From: Clostridia bacterium
Lineage (GTDB): Bacteria > Bacillota > Clostridia > Oscillospirales > Acutalibacteraceae
Assembly: GCA_017468425.1 (NCBI GenBank)
Contig: JAFUIO010000020.1
Coordinates: forward strand, 1-64,000
Length of the DNA: 64,000 nucleotides
Reading direction: 5' to 3'
Positions 33,269 through 42,795 of this stretch are shown piece by piece. A model generated the notes under the pieces. It did no database searches. It was given only the letters and a program-made list of their open reading frames with translations, and was not told the DNA's origin. The position numbers were made by a program, and so were the translations under genes. Each line of letters begins with the position of its first letter. Position 1 is the stretch's first letter.

Positions 33269-34299
33269 TTTAAGTTGTAAATTAAAAATCTGTCACTTAC
33301 ATCTTCTGCAGTGTTGTTAAAGAAACATATTCTGTATCTGTATGTAAGTTTTTCGTTTTCAGGAATTGAAATCCCGCCTCTGAAGAATAAATTGTTTGCA
33401 GCAAAAAGTCCGTAATTTCTGATGTGCCAGCAAGTGGGAAAACGCTCGTTTTTCTCATTGTCAAAAATTGCTATTGCACAATCTTCGTCATTAAGTTTTC
33501 CGCCGTATAAGCACCATTGAGCACTTTTGCTCCAACATTCACTCTCTCCGCAGGCACCGTAAGAATTTCTCATATATCCGCCGTGTGCCACGTCAATTTT
33601 TTCATTTACTCTTACTCCGAGAGGTCCTGCTTCTTTTGTGTTGCCGAAAGTAACAGGGCAGTAGACTGCATTGAAAGTAATATCAATATCAACATATCTG
33701 CATTCTTCACTCTGGTTATAAAGTGTGAATTTTCTTGTTTCGTTCAGAAGTTTATTTCCGTCTTTGTCAACCCAGATGTTTTTTACGTCAAATGAGAAAA
33801 ATGCAGAACCGCAAATAAAGTTTTCAGGTTTGCCTTTCTCAATGTAACCGCTGTCTTCCGGTTCGTTCCACAAATCTACACCATTCACATCACCGACACC
33901 TACGAAAACTGAACGCTGGTGAGGATGTTCCTCGTGGTGTAAATCAGGGCGGGTAAAAGTGTTACCTGTTTTTGTGAAAACAGGGCCGAAAAAGGGCTTT
34001 TTCAATTCTGAAAGGTATTGGTATGAAGAAAATATTTTGCCGTTAAACAGAATATTGAGTTTTTCGTTTTCTTCTTCGTAGGAAATGATATTCTCATACT
34101 CTTTGTCAGAAAGAGAAAGTGTAACTTCTTCAGTGGAGTCTGATGTGAAAATTACAATTACACCGCCATCAGTTTTCTGGGCAGGGAAGACGTTTCCTTT
34201 TTCGTCAATTGCGCAAGTAACATTCAAATCAAATTCATCACATTCAATATAGAACGGCTCATTTTTGCAAGGTCTTGCAGGTTTTATGTTTATATTCAT
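33262..34299 (-). CDS. PmoA-family (DUF6807-like) protein
   Basis: 345 residues, no signal peptide. The patterns KPFFGPVFTKTGNTFTRPD, HPHQRSVFVGVGDVNGVDLW and NTKEAGPLGVRV match the family once named methane oxygenase PmoA, now DUF6807-like. It is usually found in carbohydrate-use loci and has no known link to methane oxidation. Function unknown; the His-rich HHEEHPHQR segment could bind metal. It shares an ATGA overlap with the sugar isomerase-type gene before it, suggesting a shared substrate. Confidence 0.78.
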   Translation of the reverse strand: MNINIKPARPCKNEPFYIECDEFDLNVTCAIDEKGNVFPAQKTDGGVIVIFTSDSTEEVTLSLSDKEYENIISYEEENEKLNILFNGKIFSSYQYLSELKKPFFGPVFTKTGNTFTRPDLHHEEHPHQRSVFVGVGDVNGVDLWNEPEDSGYIEKGKPENFICGSAFFSFDVKNIWVDKDGNKLLNETRKFTLYNQSEECRYVDIDITFNAVYCPVTFGNTKEAGPLGVRVNEKIDVAHGGYMRNSYGACGESECWSKSAQWCLYGGKLNDEDCAIAIFDNEKNERFPTCWHIRNYGLFAANNLFFRGGISIPENEKLTYRYRICFFNNTAEDVSDRFLIYNLNN

Positions 34300-35111
34300 T
34301 TCTTGAAAACCTCTCTAAGATAAACAATGGCATCTCTGATGTCATGTGAAAAGTCGTTGTATGCACTCTCAATTGTTACTGTTTTATTGTAATCTGCTTT
34401 GTTGAGTGCTTCCGCAAAAGCTCGTATTAACTTGTTTTCTTCACGAGTGGGACAAGTTCTTGTCAATGGATTATTAACATGCACGTGGCAGATTTTTTCA
34501 ACAGTTTCACTGATAACAGAAAAATCTTCATTTTCAACGTGCATATGGAAAATATCTGCAAGGATTCTGACATTGCTTAAATCAAGCTTATTGCACAAAT
34601 CATATGCTGATTTTACAGTAAGCAAAAAGTTACTTTCGTTGTGATTGAGTGGTTCAAGAGCAAGAATCATATTGTGCTGTTTTGCAAGTTTATTACATCT
34701 GATAATGAATTTTTCAAGTTTTTCAAGACCTTCATCATAAGACATACTTTCAGGAATTCTTCTTGCACCGCCGCTGCCGAAAACAATAATTTCAGCAGAA
34801 ACTTTTTCCATTCTCCAGAAAGCTTTTCTGATGTATTCCCACATTTCGGGTGTATCTTCAATTATCTTTAACTCAGACGGAACAAAGCAGTTGAAAGCAC
34901 GTATTTTTACGTTCTTTTCTATAACTTTTTCAAAATCTTCATCTGAAATACTCATAAGAAGACCAACACTGCATTCGGCGTAATCATAACCGCAGTTTTT
35001 TATTTCATCAGCACCCCACAAAAGTACATCGTAAGGTGAATAAGCCTCTTTATCAGGAGCTTCGGGCATAAAAGATGCCCCGGGAATACAACAACCAAAC
35101 TCAACAGACAT
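34296..35111 (-). CDS. Sugar phosphate isomerase/epimerase-type TIM barrel protein
   Basis: 271 residues of the xylose isomerase-like AP-endonuclease-2 fold. Metal-ligand-like residues occur in LALEPLNHNE, ILADIFHMHVE, ICHVHVNNP and VTIESAY. Relatives epimerise or isomerise keto sugars and inositols. The start lies 10 bp after rex, so it likely belongs to the acn-icd-rex transcript. Coupled to the PmoA-family gene. Confidence 0.8.
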   Translation of the reverse strand: MSVEFGCCIPGASFMPEAPDKEAYSPYDVLLWGADEIKNCGYDYAECSVGLLMSISDEDFEKVIEKNVKIRAFNCFVPSELKIIEDTPEMWEYIRKAFWRMEKVSAEIIVFGSGGARRIPESMSYDEGLEKLEKFIIRCNKLAKQHNMILALEPLNHNESNFLLTVKSAYDLCNKLDLSNVRILADIFHMHVENEDFSVISETVEKICHVHVNNPLTRTCPTREENKLIRAFAEALNKADYNKTVTIESAYNDFSHDIRDAIVYLREVFKK

Positions 35112-35121
35112 ATTTATTTCC

Positions 35122-35763
35122 TCAATCTTTGTTAGCGTTTTTTAACTGATAACTCAATGTGAGAAGACTATCAGAAAGATGAACATTTTCTACAATTACA
35201 TCGGGATAAACTGAAAGAATATCGTAGTGTGAATAGTTCCAGAAACCTCTTATGCCGCTGTTATAGAGTCTTTCAACAATAGAAGCAGCAGGGTTGGTGG
35301 GTACGCAGATTATTGCAACTTCAGGTTTATGGTGATTGCAAAAATCTTCAAGAGAGCTGATTGAATAAATTTCAGTGTCTTTGATTTTTCCTCCGATAAG
35401 GTTGGGGTTTTCGTCAAATGCACCGATAAGTTTAAAACCACGTCTTTCAAACTCCATATGGCTTGCTATTGCGTGACCGAGATTACCTGCACCTACAAGT
35501 ATAACGTTAAGTGCAGTGTTTACACCGAGAATATTGCCGATTTCTTCGTATAACTGTTCAACGTTATATCCGTATCCCTGCTGACCGAAACCACCGAAGC
35601 AGTTAAGGTCCTGACGTATCTGTGATGCAGTAAATCCCATCATTTTTGAGAGTTCGCAGGAAGAAATTCTTATAATTCCGTCGTCTTTGAGCTTGCCGAG
35701 AAATCTGTAGTATCTCGGCATTCTCTTGATGACAGACATAGAAATGTTGTCGTTTCTAGGCAT
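35122..35763 (-). CDS. rex: Redox-sensing transcriptional repressor Rex
   Basis: 213 residues. An N-terminal winged helix (ISMSVIKRMPRYYRFL; ISSCELSKMMGFTASQIRQDL) and a C-terminal Rossmann domain with VILVGAGNLGHAI that binds NAD(H). Rex leaves DNA when NADH is high and so controls fermentation and hydrogen genes. It is 20 bp downstream of icd. Rex-like operator sequences near 38944-38962 and 28499-28516 suggest that it controls its own operon and the hyd operon. Confidence 0.95.
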   Translation of the reverse strand: MPRNDNISMSVIKRMPRYYRFLGKLKDDGIIRISSCELSKMMGFTASQIRQDLNCFGGFGQQGYGYNVEQLYEEIGNILGVNTALNVILVGAGNLGHAIASHMEFERRGFKLIGAFDENPNLIGGKIKDTEIYSISSLEDFCNHHKPEVAIICVPTNPAASIVERLYNSGIRGFWNYSHYDILSVYPDVIVENVHLSDSLLTLSYQLKNANKD

Positions 35764-35783
35764 AATTAATACCTCGTTATAAA

Positions 35784-36950
35784 TTATTTACCGCTTTTAA
35801 CTGTTTCCATAACGTAGTTGCCGAATTCTTCACATGTGCAACCGTTATCGCGGCCTGTGATTTTAAGTTTTGCTTCTTCATACATGCAGAAGTCAAGTGC
35901 TCTTTCAAGTGCATCAGCTTTGTCCTGCTTGCCGATGTGTGAAAGGAGCATAACAGAAGCTCTGAGCATTGAACAGGGGTCAGCATACTGGCCTCTGCCT
36001 TCTCTGATCATTCTGGGCGCTGAACCGTGGATAGCTTCAAACATAGCGTATTTTTTACCGATGTTTGCACTACCTGCAGTACCTACGCCGCCCTGGAATT
36101 CAGCAGCTTCGTCAGTGATGATATCGCCGTAAAGGTTAGGAAGAACGAATACTTTGAAATCTGTTCTTCTTTTGGGGTCGATAAGTTTTGCAGTTGTGAT
36201 ATCGATATACCATTCATCCGTGATGATTTCGGGATAGTCTTTACCGATGTTCTTACAGATGTTAAGGAATTTACCGTCAGTTGTTTTGATGATGTTTGCT
36301 TTAGTGATGATAGAAACTCTTTCTTTCTTGTTTCTGCGAGCATAGTCGTAAGCAAGTTTTGCAATTCTTTCGCAGCCTTCTGTTGTTGTAACAACGAAGT
36401 CCATTGCAAGGTCATCAGTTACGTTAACACCTTTTGAACCGACTGCATATGCACCTTCTGTGTTTTCACGGAAGAAAGTCCAGTCAATCCCTTCTGAAGG
36501 AACTTTAACGGGACGAAGGTTAGCAAAAAGGTCAAGAGCTTTTCTCATTGCAACGTTAGCACTTTCGATGTTGGGCCAGGGATCGCCTGCCTGAGGAGTA
36601 GTTGTAGGTCCTTTAAGGATAACGTGGCATGATTTAAGTTCTTCAAGAACGTCATCGGGAATTGCTTTGTTAGCAGCAACACGGTTTTCGATTGTAAGAC
36701 CATCGATTACTTTGAATTCAACTTTACCTGCTTCAACTTCTTCTTTAAGCATAAATTCAAGCACACGTGCACTTTCTTTTGTGATGATGGGGCCGATGCC
36801 GTCACCGCCGCAAACACCGATGATGATTTTATCAAGCTTTTCGTAGTCAACGAAATCGCCCTGTTTTTTGATGTTATCTGAACGTTCTGACTGTTCTCTG
36901 ATAAGAGCTTCAAATTTTTCTGTAGCCAATTTAATCTGCTGTTCTGTCAT
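35784..36950 (-). CDS. Isocitrate/isopropylmalate dehydrogenase family enzyme, probably isocitrate dehydrogenase
   Basis: 388 residues. Beta-decarboxylating dehydrogenase fold: CGGDGIGP near the start, FFRENTEGAYAVGSKG and VLPNLYGDIITDEAAEFQGGVG with the metal Asp residues. Following aconitase in one operon, it most likely oxidises isocitrate to 2-oxoglutarate for glutamate synthesis. Cofactor choice cannot be read with confidence. ATG 36950 follows AAAGGA. Confidence 0.88.
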   Translation of the reverse strand: MTEQQIKLATEKFEALIREQSERSDNIKKQGDFVDYEKLDKIIIGVCGGDGIGPIITKESARVLEFMLKEEVEAGKVEFKVIDGLTIENRVAANKAIPDDVLEELKSCHVILKGPTTTPQAGDPWPNIESANVAMRKALDLFANLRPVKVPSEGIDWTFFRENTEGAYAVGSKGVNVTDDLAMDFVVTTTEGCERIAKLAYDYARRNKKERVSIITKANIIKTTDGKFLNICKNIGKDYPEIITDEWYIDITTAKLIDPKRRTDFKVFVLPNLYGDIITDEAAEFQGGVGTAGSANIGKKYAMFEAIHGSAPRMIREGRGQYADPCSMLRASVMLLSHIGKQDKADALERALDFCMYEEAKLKITGRDNGCTCEEFGNYVMETVKSGK

Positions 36951-36990
36951 TTTTAAAATCCTTTCGTTGTGTGGTAATACTGACTGTATC

Positions 36991-38925
36991 TTAAACTTTA
37001 TCTCTTGTGTAGTTAAGAAGTCCGCCTGCAAGAATCATATCTGTCTGACGTTCTGAGAATTCATAAGCAAGGGGATAAGATTCGTTCTTTGTAATGTTTT
37101 TAAGAGTAATGTCGAGTTTGTTCTTGATTGAGTCTTTGATGTTTTCAATTGCAAGTTCATCGCCCTGGTCAATTCTGTCATAATCATCTGCATTAACAAA
37201 TGTAAAGGGAACAATACCTGCATTGATAAGGTTAGCCTGGTGAATACGTGCAAAAGATTTTGCAACAACACTCTTGATGCCGAGATAGAGCGGAACAAGA
37301 GCAGCGTGTTCACGTGAAGAACCCTGACCGTAGTTTGCACCGCCGATAATGATGCCTTTACCTTCTTTTTTGCAGTTTTCTGCAAAGTTTTCATCGCACT
37401 GTCTGAAACAGAAGTTTGAAAGGAAGGGGATGTTTGAACGGTAGGGGAGAATCTTTGCACCGGCAGGCATAATGTGGTCAGTTGTGATGTTGTCGCCTAC
37501 TTTGAGAATTGCTTTAGCTTCAATTTTTTTTCCGAGAGCTTCACCAACGGGGAAAGGTTTGATATTGGGACCGTATTTTACTTCAACAGCATCTGCTTCT
37601 TCCTCACTTGCAGGAAGTAATACCATGCTGTCGTTGATGTCAAATTTTTCAGGCATTTCAATAACGGGAGCTTCACCGAGTTTTCTGGGGTCTGTGAATA
37701 CACCTGTAATTGCACTTGCAGCAGCAACTTCAGGGCTTACAAGGTAAATACCTGCATCTGCAGTACCGCTTCTGCCTTCAAAGTTTCTGTTGAATGTTCT
37801 CAGAGATACACCCTTTGAATTAGGTGACTGACCCATACCGATGCAAGGACCGCAAGCACTTTCGAGAATTCTTGCACCTGCAGCAATCATATCAGCAAGA
37901 GCACCGTTTGTTGCAAGCATATGAAGAACCTGCATTGAACCGGGAGCAATAGCAAGGCTTACGTTGGGAGCAACTTTTTTACCTTTAAGGATAGCAGCAA
38001 CTTTCATCATGTCAACATATGATGAGTTTGTACATGAACCGATACATACCTGGTCAACTGTGATTTCGCCGATTTCTTCAACTGTTTTAACTCTGTCAGG
38101 CATATGAGGACAAGCTGCCATGGGTTTGAGAGAAGAAAGGTCAATAACAATTTCTTCGTCATAAACTGCATCTTCGTCAGCTGAAAGCTCAACATAATCT
38201 TCTTCTCTGCCCTGAGCTTTGAGGAATTCTCTTGTGATTTCATCTGAGGGGAATACTGAAGTTGTAGCACCGAGTTCAGCACCCATATTTGTGATAGTTG
38301 CTCTTTCGGGAACTGTAAGTGTTTTAACACCTTCGCCACAATATTCGATAATTTTGCCTACGCCGCCTTTAACTGACATAATTCTCAATACTTCGAGGAT
38401 AACGTCTTTTGCAGCAACCCAGGGAGAAAGCTTGCCTTTGAGTTCAACTTTAACTGTTTTCGGGATTGTGATGTAGTAAGCACCACCGCCCATAGCAACT
38501 GCAACGTCAAGTCCGCCTGCACCTATTGCGAGCATACCGATACCGCCGCCTGTAGGTGTGTGGCTGTCTGAGCCGATAAGTGTTTTGCCGGGGATACCGA
38601 ATCTTTCAAGATGAACCTGATGGCAGATACCATTACCGGGACGAGAATATCTTACGCCTCTCTTTTTTGCACAAGACTGAATGAAACGGTGGTCGTCAGC
38701 GTTTTCAAAACCTGTCTGTAATGTGTTGTGGTCAACATATGCTACAGAAAGTTCAGTTTTTACTCTTTTAACTCCCATAGCTTCAAACTCAAGGTATGCC
38801 ATTGTACCTGTAGCATCCTGAGTTAATGTCTGGTCAATACGTATGCCGGCTTCAGTACCCTTAACGAGTTCACCGTCAACGATGTGATTTTTGATGATTT
38901 TTTCACTGATTGTGTAACCCATCAT
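36991..38925 (-). CDS. Aconitate hydratase (short, Aquifex-type)
   Basis: 644 residues, shorter than the ~890 of AcnA. The 4Fe-4S cysteines are in GSCTNSS and ACGPCIG, with the swivel domain (IIGGANYGQGSSREHA) at the C-terminus. It interconverts citrate and isocitrate. The two tandem ATGs (38925, 38922) both fit the GGAGG site. With the dehydrogenase it gives the oxidative branch to 2-oxoglutarate; citrate synthase is not in the window. Confidence 0.93.
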   Translation of the reverse strand: MMGYTISEKIIKNHIVDGELVKGTEAGIRIDQTLTQDATGTMAYLEFEAMGVKRVKTELSVAYVDHNTLQTGFENADDHRFIQSCAKKRGVRYSRPGNGICHQVHLERFGIPGKTLIGSDSHTPTGGGIGMLAIGAGGLDVAVAMGGGAYYITIPKTVKVELKGKLSPWVAAKDVILEVLRIMSVKGGVGKIIEYCGEGVKTLTVPERATITNMGAELGATTSVFPSDEITREFLKAQGREEDYVELSADEDAVYDEEIVIDLSSLKPMAACPHMPDRVKTVEEIGEITVDQVCIGSCTNSSYVDMMKVAAILKGKKVAPNVSLAIAPGSMQVLHMLATNGALADMIAAGARILESACGPCIGMGQSPNSKGVSLRTFNRNFEGRSGTADAGIYLVSPEVAAASAITGVFTDPRKLGEAPVIEMPEKFDINDSMVLLPASEEEADAVEVKYGPNIKPFPVGEALGKKIEAKAILKVGDNITTDHIMPAGAKILPYRSNIPFLSNFCFRQCDENFAENCKKEGKGIIIGGANYGQGSSREHAALVPLYLGIKSVVAKSFARIHQANLINAGIVPFTFVNADDYDRIDQGDELAIENIKDSIKNKLDITLKNITKNESYPLAYEFSERQTDMILAGGLLNYTRDKV

Positions 38926-38942
38926 TAATTCCTCCAATGTAA

Positions 38943-38963
38943 ACTTGTTTAATTTTTTAACAA
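38943..38963 (-). promoter_or_regulatory. Candidate Rex operator at the aconitase operon
   Basis: On the minus strand TTGTTAAAAAATTAAACAA is a near-palindrome just downstream of the -10 box. The TTGTTAA half matches the clostridial Rex consensus exactly; the other half reads TTAAACAA with one extra A. A rex gene is in the same operon. Confidence 0.45.
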
Positions 38964-38968
38964 TCTCT

Positions 38969-38997
38969 ATTGTATTACTTTGTCAGAATTTTGTCAA
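38969..38997 (-). promoter_or_regulatory. Promoter of the acn-icd-rex operon
   Basis: On the minus strand TTGACA (38992-38997) and TACAAT (38969-38974) are 17 bases apart. Confidence 0.75.
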
Positions 38998-39080
38998 TAG
39001 CAACCTTTACATAAATTGTATATTAATTATTAATAAACTGTGTAATTATTAAAAATTATTAAGAAATGGTCCGTTTTCTG

Positions 39081-39109
39081 TTGCTATAAACAGTAACTTG
39101 TGTTATAAT
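39081..39109 (+). promoter_or_regulatory. Promoter of the lipoprotein/two-component operon
   Basis: TTGCTA (39081-39086) and TATAAT (39104-39109) are 17 bases apart, about 75 bp before the lipoprotein start. Confidence 0.65.
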
Positions 39110-39183
39110 TCATTGATATAAAGAAAAGTATGCGTAAAAGTGGGCATATAAGCATGATACATTGCCTGAAAGGAGGGTGCCTG

Positions 39184-40539
39184 ATGAAAAATACATTGAA
39201 ATTTCTGTCGTTATTTATTGCTGTTCTGACTGTTTTTTCTTTGACGGGTTGTAGTTTCTCTGTTGTTTCTGCTGATAAGCTGATAAGACCGCCTAAGTCA
39301 GGTGCCGAGATTGAAAACGCAATCGAAAAAGCTACAGGCGAAAGTATTCTTCTTAAAAGTCCTGTCAATTCAGTGTCCGAATATAATTCTCCGCTTACAT
39401 TAATTGACCTTGATGCCGATGGCACAGAAGAAGCTGTTGCTTTTTACACAACAACCTCAAATAACAGCAGCGTTCACCTTAATGTGCTTAAACACATCAA
39501 CGATGAGTGGGTGTCAATAGGTGACTTTTCAGGATACGGAAATAATATTGAAACGCTTTCTTTCAGGAATCTTTCTAAAGGTATGACACAGTACGATATT
39601 GTTGCAACGTGGAGTTATATCGACAATAAGGTTCTCACTATTCATAAAGTTTCAGGTACAGGCAGACGTTCAAAGCTTCGCCTTGTATGTAATGAATCTT
39701 ATTCTGCAATGGGTTATGTTGATATAGATAAAGACGGTTCATATGAGCTTTTCCTTATCAGTGGTGATTTTGCCGATAAAGCAAGGGTGCCTGTTGCAAA
39801 AGTAATAAGAATCGAAAAGTATAATATTCTGAATATTGGTATGACTTCCTTATCGAGAGATATAGTTGCTTTTGAAAATACCGTTTGCCAGGATATAAAT
39901 GACGAAAATATCTCCATGATGTCTGTATATGATTACATCAATAATGACGGTATGTACAGCACTGATGTTGTATATTGGGATTGCAAACGTTCCTGCCTTG
40001 ATGTAATGAGAGTTGACAGTAAAACAAATTCTGCTTTTTCAACTTTGAGAAAAGTTTCTGTATTAAGTGCAGACGTAAACGGTGATTCACTTATTGATAT
40101 TCCTGTTCAGGAACAGATAGTCGGTTCTTCTATGAATGAAAATGCTGTTGATTCGGCATTGACATATACTAAATGGTGTAAACTTGTTCCGGAAAATGAC
40201 GGAATCGGTCTTGAACAGAGCGGTAAATACAGGATTTATTTCACTGACAGAGATTATTTTGAAGCGGAAGATGAGTTGATTCAGAGAATAACAGCCGTAA
40301 CCAATGCAAAAAATGATTCCTGGGATATCATGACATATAACCCGGAAAATCTTATTGATAATACAGTGTTGCTTTCGGTTAAAAAAGTTGCTCAGGACAA
40401 TCTTGATAATTATATTTCAAGCGGATACAAGCAGCTTTCTTCTATGACAAATGACGGATTCGCTGTTGTTTATCAGATTTCAGAAGCAGGAAAGCTTCAT
40501 GGTATCAGCGACGGCAATCTGATTAATATCAGTTTGTAA
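39184..40539 (+). CDS. Lipoprotein with FG-GAP/VCBS-like repeats
   Basis: 451 residues. Lipobox LTGC with lipidated Cys near 21. The extracellular part has acidic calcium-site-like loops LIDLDADGTEEAV, YVDIDKDGSYELFLIS and VLSADVNGDSLIDIPV, typical of beta-propeller FG-GAP repeats. GGAGG precedes ATG 39184. It lies 19 bp before the response regulator, so it is probably part of the signalling unit. Confidence 0.78.
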   Translation: MKNTLKFLSLFIAVLTVFSLTGCSFSVVSADKLIRPPKSGAEIENAIEKATGESILLKSPVNSVSEYNSPLTLIDLDADGTEEAVAFYTTTSNNSSVHLNVLKHINDEWVSIGDFSGYGNNIETLSFRNLSKGMTQYDIVATWSYIDNKVLTIHKVSGTGRRSKLRLVCNESYSAMGYVDIDKDGSYELFLISGDFADKARVPVAKVIRIEKYNILNIGMTSLSRDIVAFENTVCQDINDENISMMSVYDYINNDGMYSTDVVYWDCKRSCLDVMRVDSKTNSAFSTLRKVSVLSADVNGDSLIDIPVQEQIVGSSMNENAVDSALTYTKWCKLVPENDGIGLEQSGKYRIYFTDRDYFEAEDELIQRITAVTNAKNDSWDIMTYNPENLIDNTVLLSVKKVAQDNLDNYISSGYKQLSSMTNDGFAVVYQISEAGKLHGISDGNLINISL

Positions 40540-40558
40540 AATTCAGAAAGGAGTTAAA

Positions 40559-41263
40559 GTGTTTATGAAAAAAGTATTGGTAGCAGAAGATGAAGCATCT
40601 ATAAGAGAATTTATTGTTATTAATCTGAAGCGTTCAGGTTACGAGGTAAGTCAGGCAGACAATGGCCGTGCCGCACTTGAAATATATGAAGCTGCAGACG
40701 GTGATTTTGATGTTGTTCTTCTTGATATTATGATGCCGGAAATGGACGGACTTGAGGTTTGCAAAAAATTAAGAAGTATGAGTCAGACAGTCGGTATTAT
40801 TATGCTTACTGCCAAAACTCAGGAGATTGACCGTGTTACAGGTTTATTGGTTGGTGCGGATGACTATGTAACAAAACCGTTTTCACCTTCAGAGCTTATG
40901 GCAAGAGTTGATGCTATTTACAGACGAGTTGAAATGAATAAGAATCGCGAGGAACCGCAGAAGAGTATTATAGAACTTGGCGAATTCGTACTTAATCTTC
41001 GTGATCATACTCTGAAGAAAAATGAAGAATTGATTGAACTTACACAGGTTGAGTTTCAGATAATTGAATATTTCTTCACAAATGAAGGTGCAGCACTCAG
41101 CCGTACAGATATTCTTAACCGCGTATGGGGTAAAAAATATTTTGGTGAAGAAAAAGTTGTTGACGTTAATATTAGAAGACTCAGAATGAAAGTTGAAGAT
41201 GAACCTTCTAACCCCAGACATCTTGTAACAGTGTGGGGACTTGGTTATAAATGGGTAATCTGA
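40559..41263 (+). CDS. OmpR/PhoB-family response regulator
   Basis: 234 residues. Receiver domain with phospho-acceptor Asp56 (VVLLDIMMPEMDG) and VTKPFSPSEL, then a winged-helix DNA-binding domain (LTQVEFQIIEYF; VNIRRLRMKVE). GTG 40559 is five bases from GGAG; ATG 40565 is an alternative. Partner of the following kinase. Confidence 0.93.
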   Translation: MFMKKVLVAEDEASIREFIVINLKRSGYEVSQADNGRAALEIYEAADGDFDVVLLDIMMPEMDGLEVCKKLRSMSQTVGIIMLTAKTQEIDRVTGLLVGADDYVTKPFSPSELMARVDAIYRRVEMNKNREEPQKSIIELGEFVLNLRDHTLKKNEELIELTQVEFQIIEYFFTNEGAALSRTDILNRVWGKKYFGEEKVVDVNIRRLRMKVEDEPSNPRHLVTVWGLGYKWVI

Positions 41264-41304
41264 TTATTTAAATGCTATCTTGAAGTAAAGGCAGGTGATA
41301 CGGA

Positions 41305-42789
41305 TTGAAATTTAAAAAACTGATAGAAAAATACAAAATCAACGGTATAAGAGCAACATGGCTCAAAAATTTTGTTTTAGTTTCAGTTATTATAGTTTCT
41401 CTCGTATCTCTTGTTGTAGGAATACTTGTAAGGTGGTATTACTACAATTCTGTGTCCGTTTCTTTACAATCGCTTGACACAAATCTTGTTCAGAACTATT
41501 TCAGTTCATACTTAAGCACAACGGAAGAACAGTTTGAAAACGGTGCTAAAAGGTTCATAGAAGAATTTTCCGAAAAAGATAAAATGGAAGTCTGGGTGAT
41601 TAACAAAGACGGAGTGCCCATTGTTACATCAAGCGGCTTTGGTATATCGGATCATCCGATTATGCCTGACTATACGGATGCGTTTTCTTCTTCGGACGGT
41701 ATCGGCAGATGGACAGGTAAAAATGAATACGGCGAAAAGGTTATGGCTATGACTGTGCCGATTGAAAAGTCAGATGATGGTGAATACACATCAGAGGCGG
41801 CTATCAGATATATTGTTTCTATGGAAGATATTGACAGGCAGTTGCTTGTGTTATATTTTTACATTTTTCTGGCAGCTCTTGTAATTATTCTTATTGTTTT
41901 ATTCTCCGGCAGATATTTCATCAGTTCAATTGTGAATCCTGTTGAAGAATTGAGTAAAACAGTCAATAAAGTTGCATCAGGTGATTATACTGCAAGAGTT
42001 AAATATGATGAAGGAAATGATGAAATTCACAGCCTTTGCAGTAATATCAACTCGATGCTTGAAGAAATCAGCGGAATGGACAGAATGAAAAATGATTTCA
42101 TTTCAACCATTTCTCACGAAATACGAACACCCCTTACTGCAGTTAAGGGGTGGGGCGAAACGCTTCTGCAGATAGGCGATAAAGACCCCGTTATGCTCCA
42201 GAAAGGTCTTGAGGTTATTATTAACGAATCAGGAAGACTTTCAGAACTTGTTGAAGAACTTCTTGATTTCTCAAGAATGCAGAACGGTGCACTGAAAATG
42301 AAGAAAGAAAAAATTGATATCCTTGCTGAACTTGACGAAAATGTTTTTGTTTTCAGAGACAGGTCAGTCCGTGAGGGAATTGATTTTGTATATACAGCAC
42401 CTGAAGAACCGGCACCTATGTTCGGTGACCCCAACAGAATTAAACAGGTGTTCACAAATATATTGGATAATGCTCTTAAATATACAGACCAGGGCGGAAA
42501 AGTTACTGTTAATGCTGTGATTCAGACAGACGGATTTCTGAATGTATATTTTATTGATACAGGCTGCGGTATTTCTCCTGAAGATTTGCCGAAAGTAAAA
42601 GAAAAATTCTACAAAACAAGTATCAACTACAGAGGCTCAGGCATCGGTCTTGCCGTTGCTGAAGAAATTGTGAAATTGCACGATGGTGAAATTGAAATTT
42701 CAAGTGTGCTCGGTGAGGGCACAACGGTAAAACTGGTTTTGCCTCTTGAAAAAGTACAACAAGCTTTAAATGCAACTGAAAAGGAGTAA
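41305..42789 (+). CDS. Sensor histidine kinase (PhoR/WalK-like)
   Basis: 494 residues from TTG 41305. Two membrane helices (about 22-43 and 181-201) flank an extracellular sensor of ~135 residues. HAMP follows, then a HisKA domain with the phosphorylated His271 (ISHEIRTPLTAVKGW) and an ATPase domain with TNILDNALKY, DTGCGI and GSGIGLAVA. The ligand is unknown. It forms a two-component system with the preceding regulator. Confidence 0.93.
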   Translation: MKFKKLIEKYKINGIRATWLKNFVLVSVIIVSLVSLVVGILVRWYYYNSVSVSLQSLDTNLVQNYFSSYLSTTEEQFENGAKRFIEEFSEKDKMEVWVINKDGVPIVTSSGFGISDHPIMPDYTDAFSSSDGIGRWTGKNEYGEKVMAMTVPIEKSDDGEYTSEAAIRYIVSMEDIDRQLLVLYFYIFLAALVIILIVLFSGRYFISSIVNPVEELSKTVNKVASGDYTARVKYDEGNDEIHSLCSNINSMLEEISGMDRMKNDFISTISHEIRTPLTAVKGWGETLLQIGDKDPVMLQKGLEVIINESGRLSELVEELLDFSRMQNGALKMKKEKIDILAELDENVFVFRDRSVREGIDFVYTAPEEPAPMFGDPNRIKQVFTNILDNALKYTDQGGKVTVNAVIQTDGFLNVYFIDTGCGISPEDLPKVKEKFYKTSINYRGSGIGLAVAEEIVKLHDGEIEISSVLGEGTTVKLVLPLEKVQQALNATEKE

Positions 42790-42795
42790 TATAAA

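Noticed and set aside
33262..34299. Particulate methane monooxygenase subunit A
   Set aside because: Only the family's old name suggests it. The protein is soluble, matches the DUF6807-like group and sits among sugar genes.
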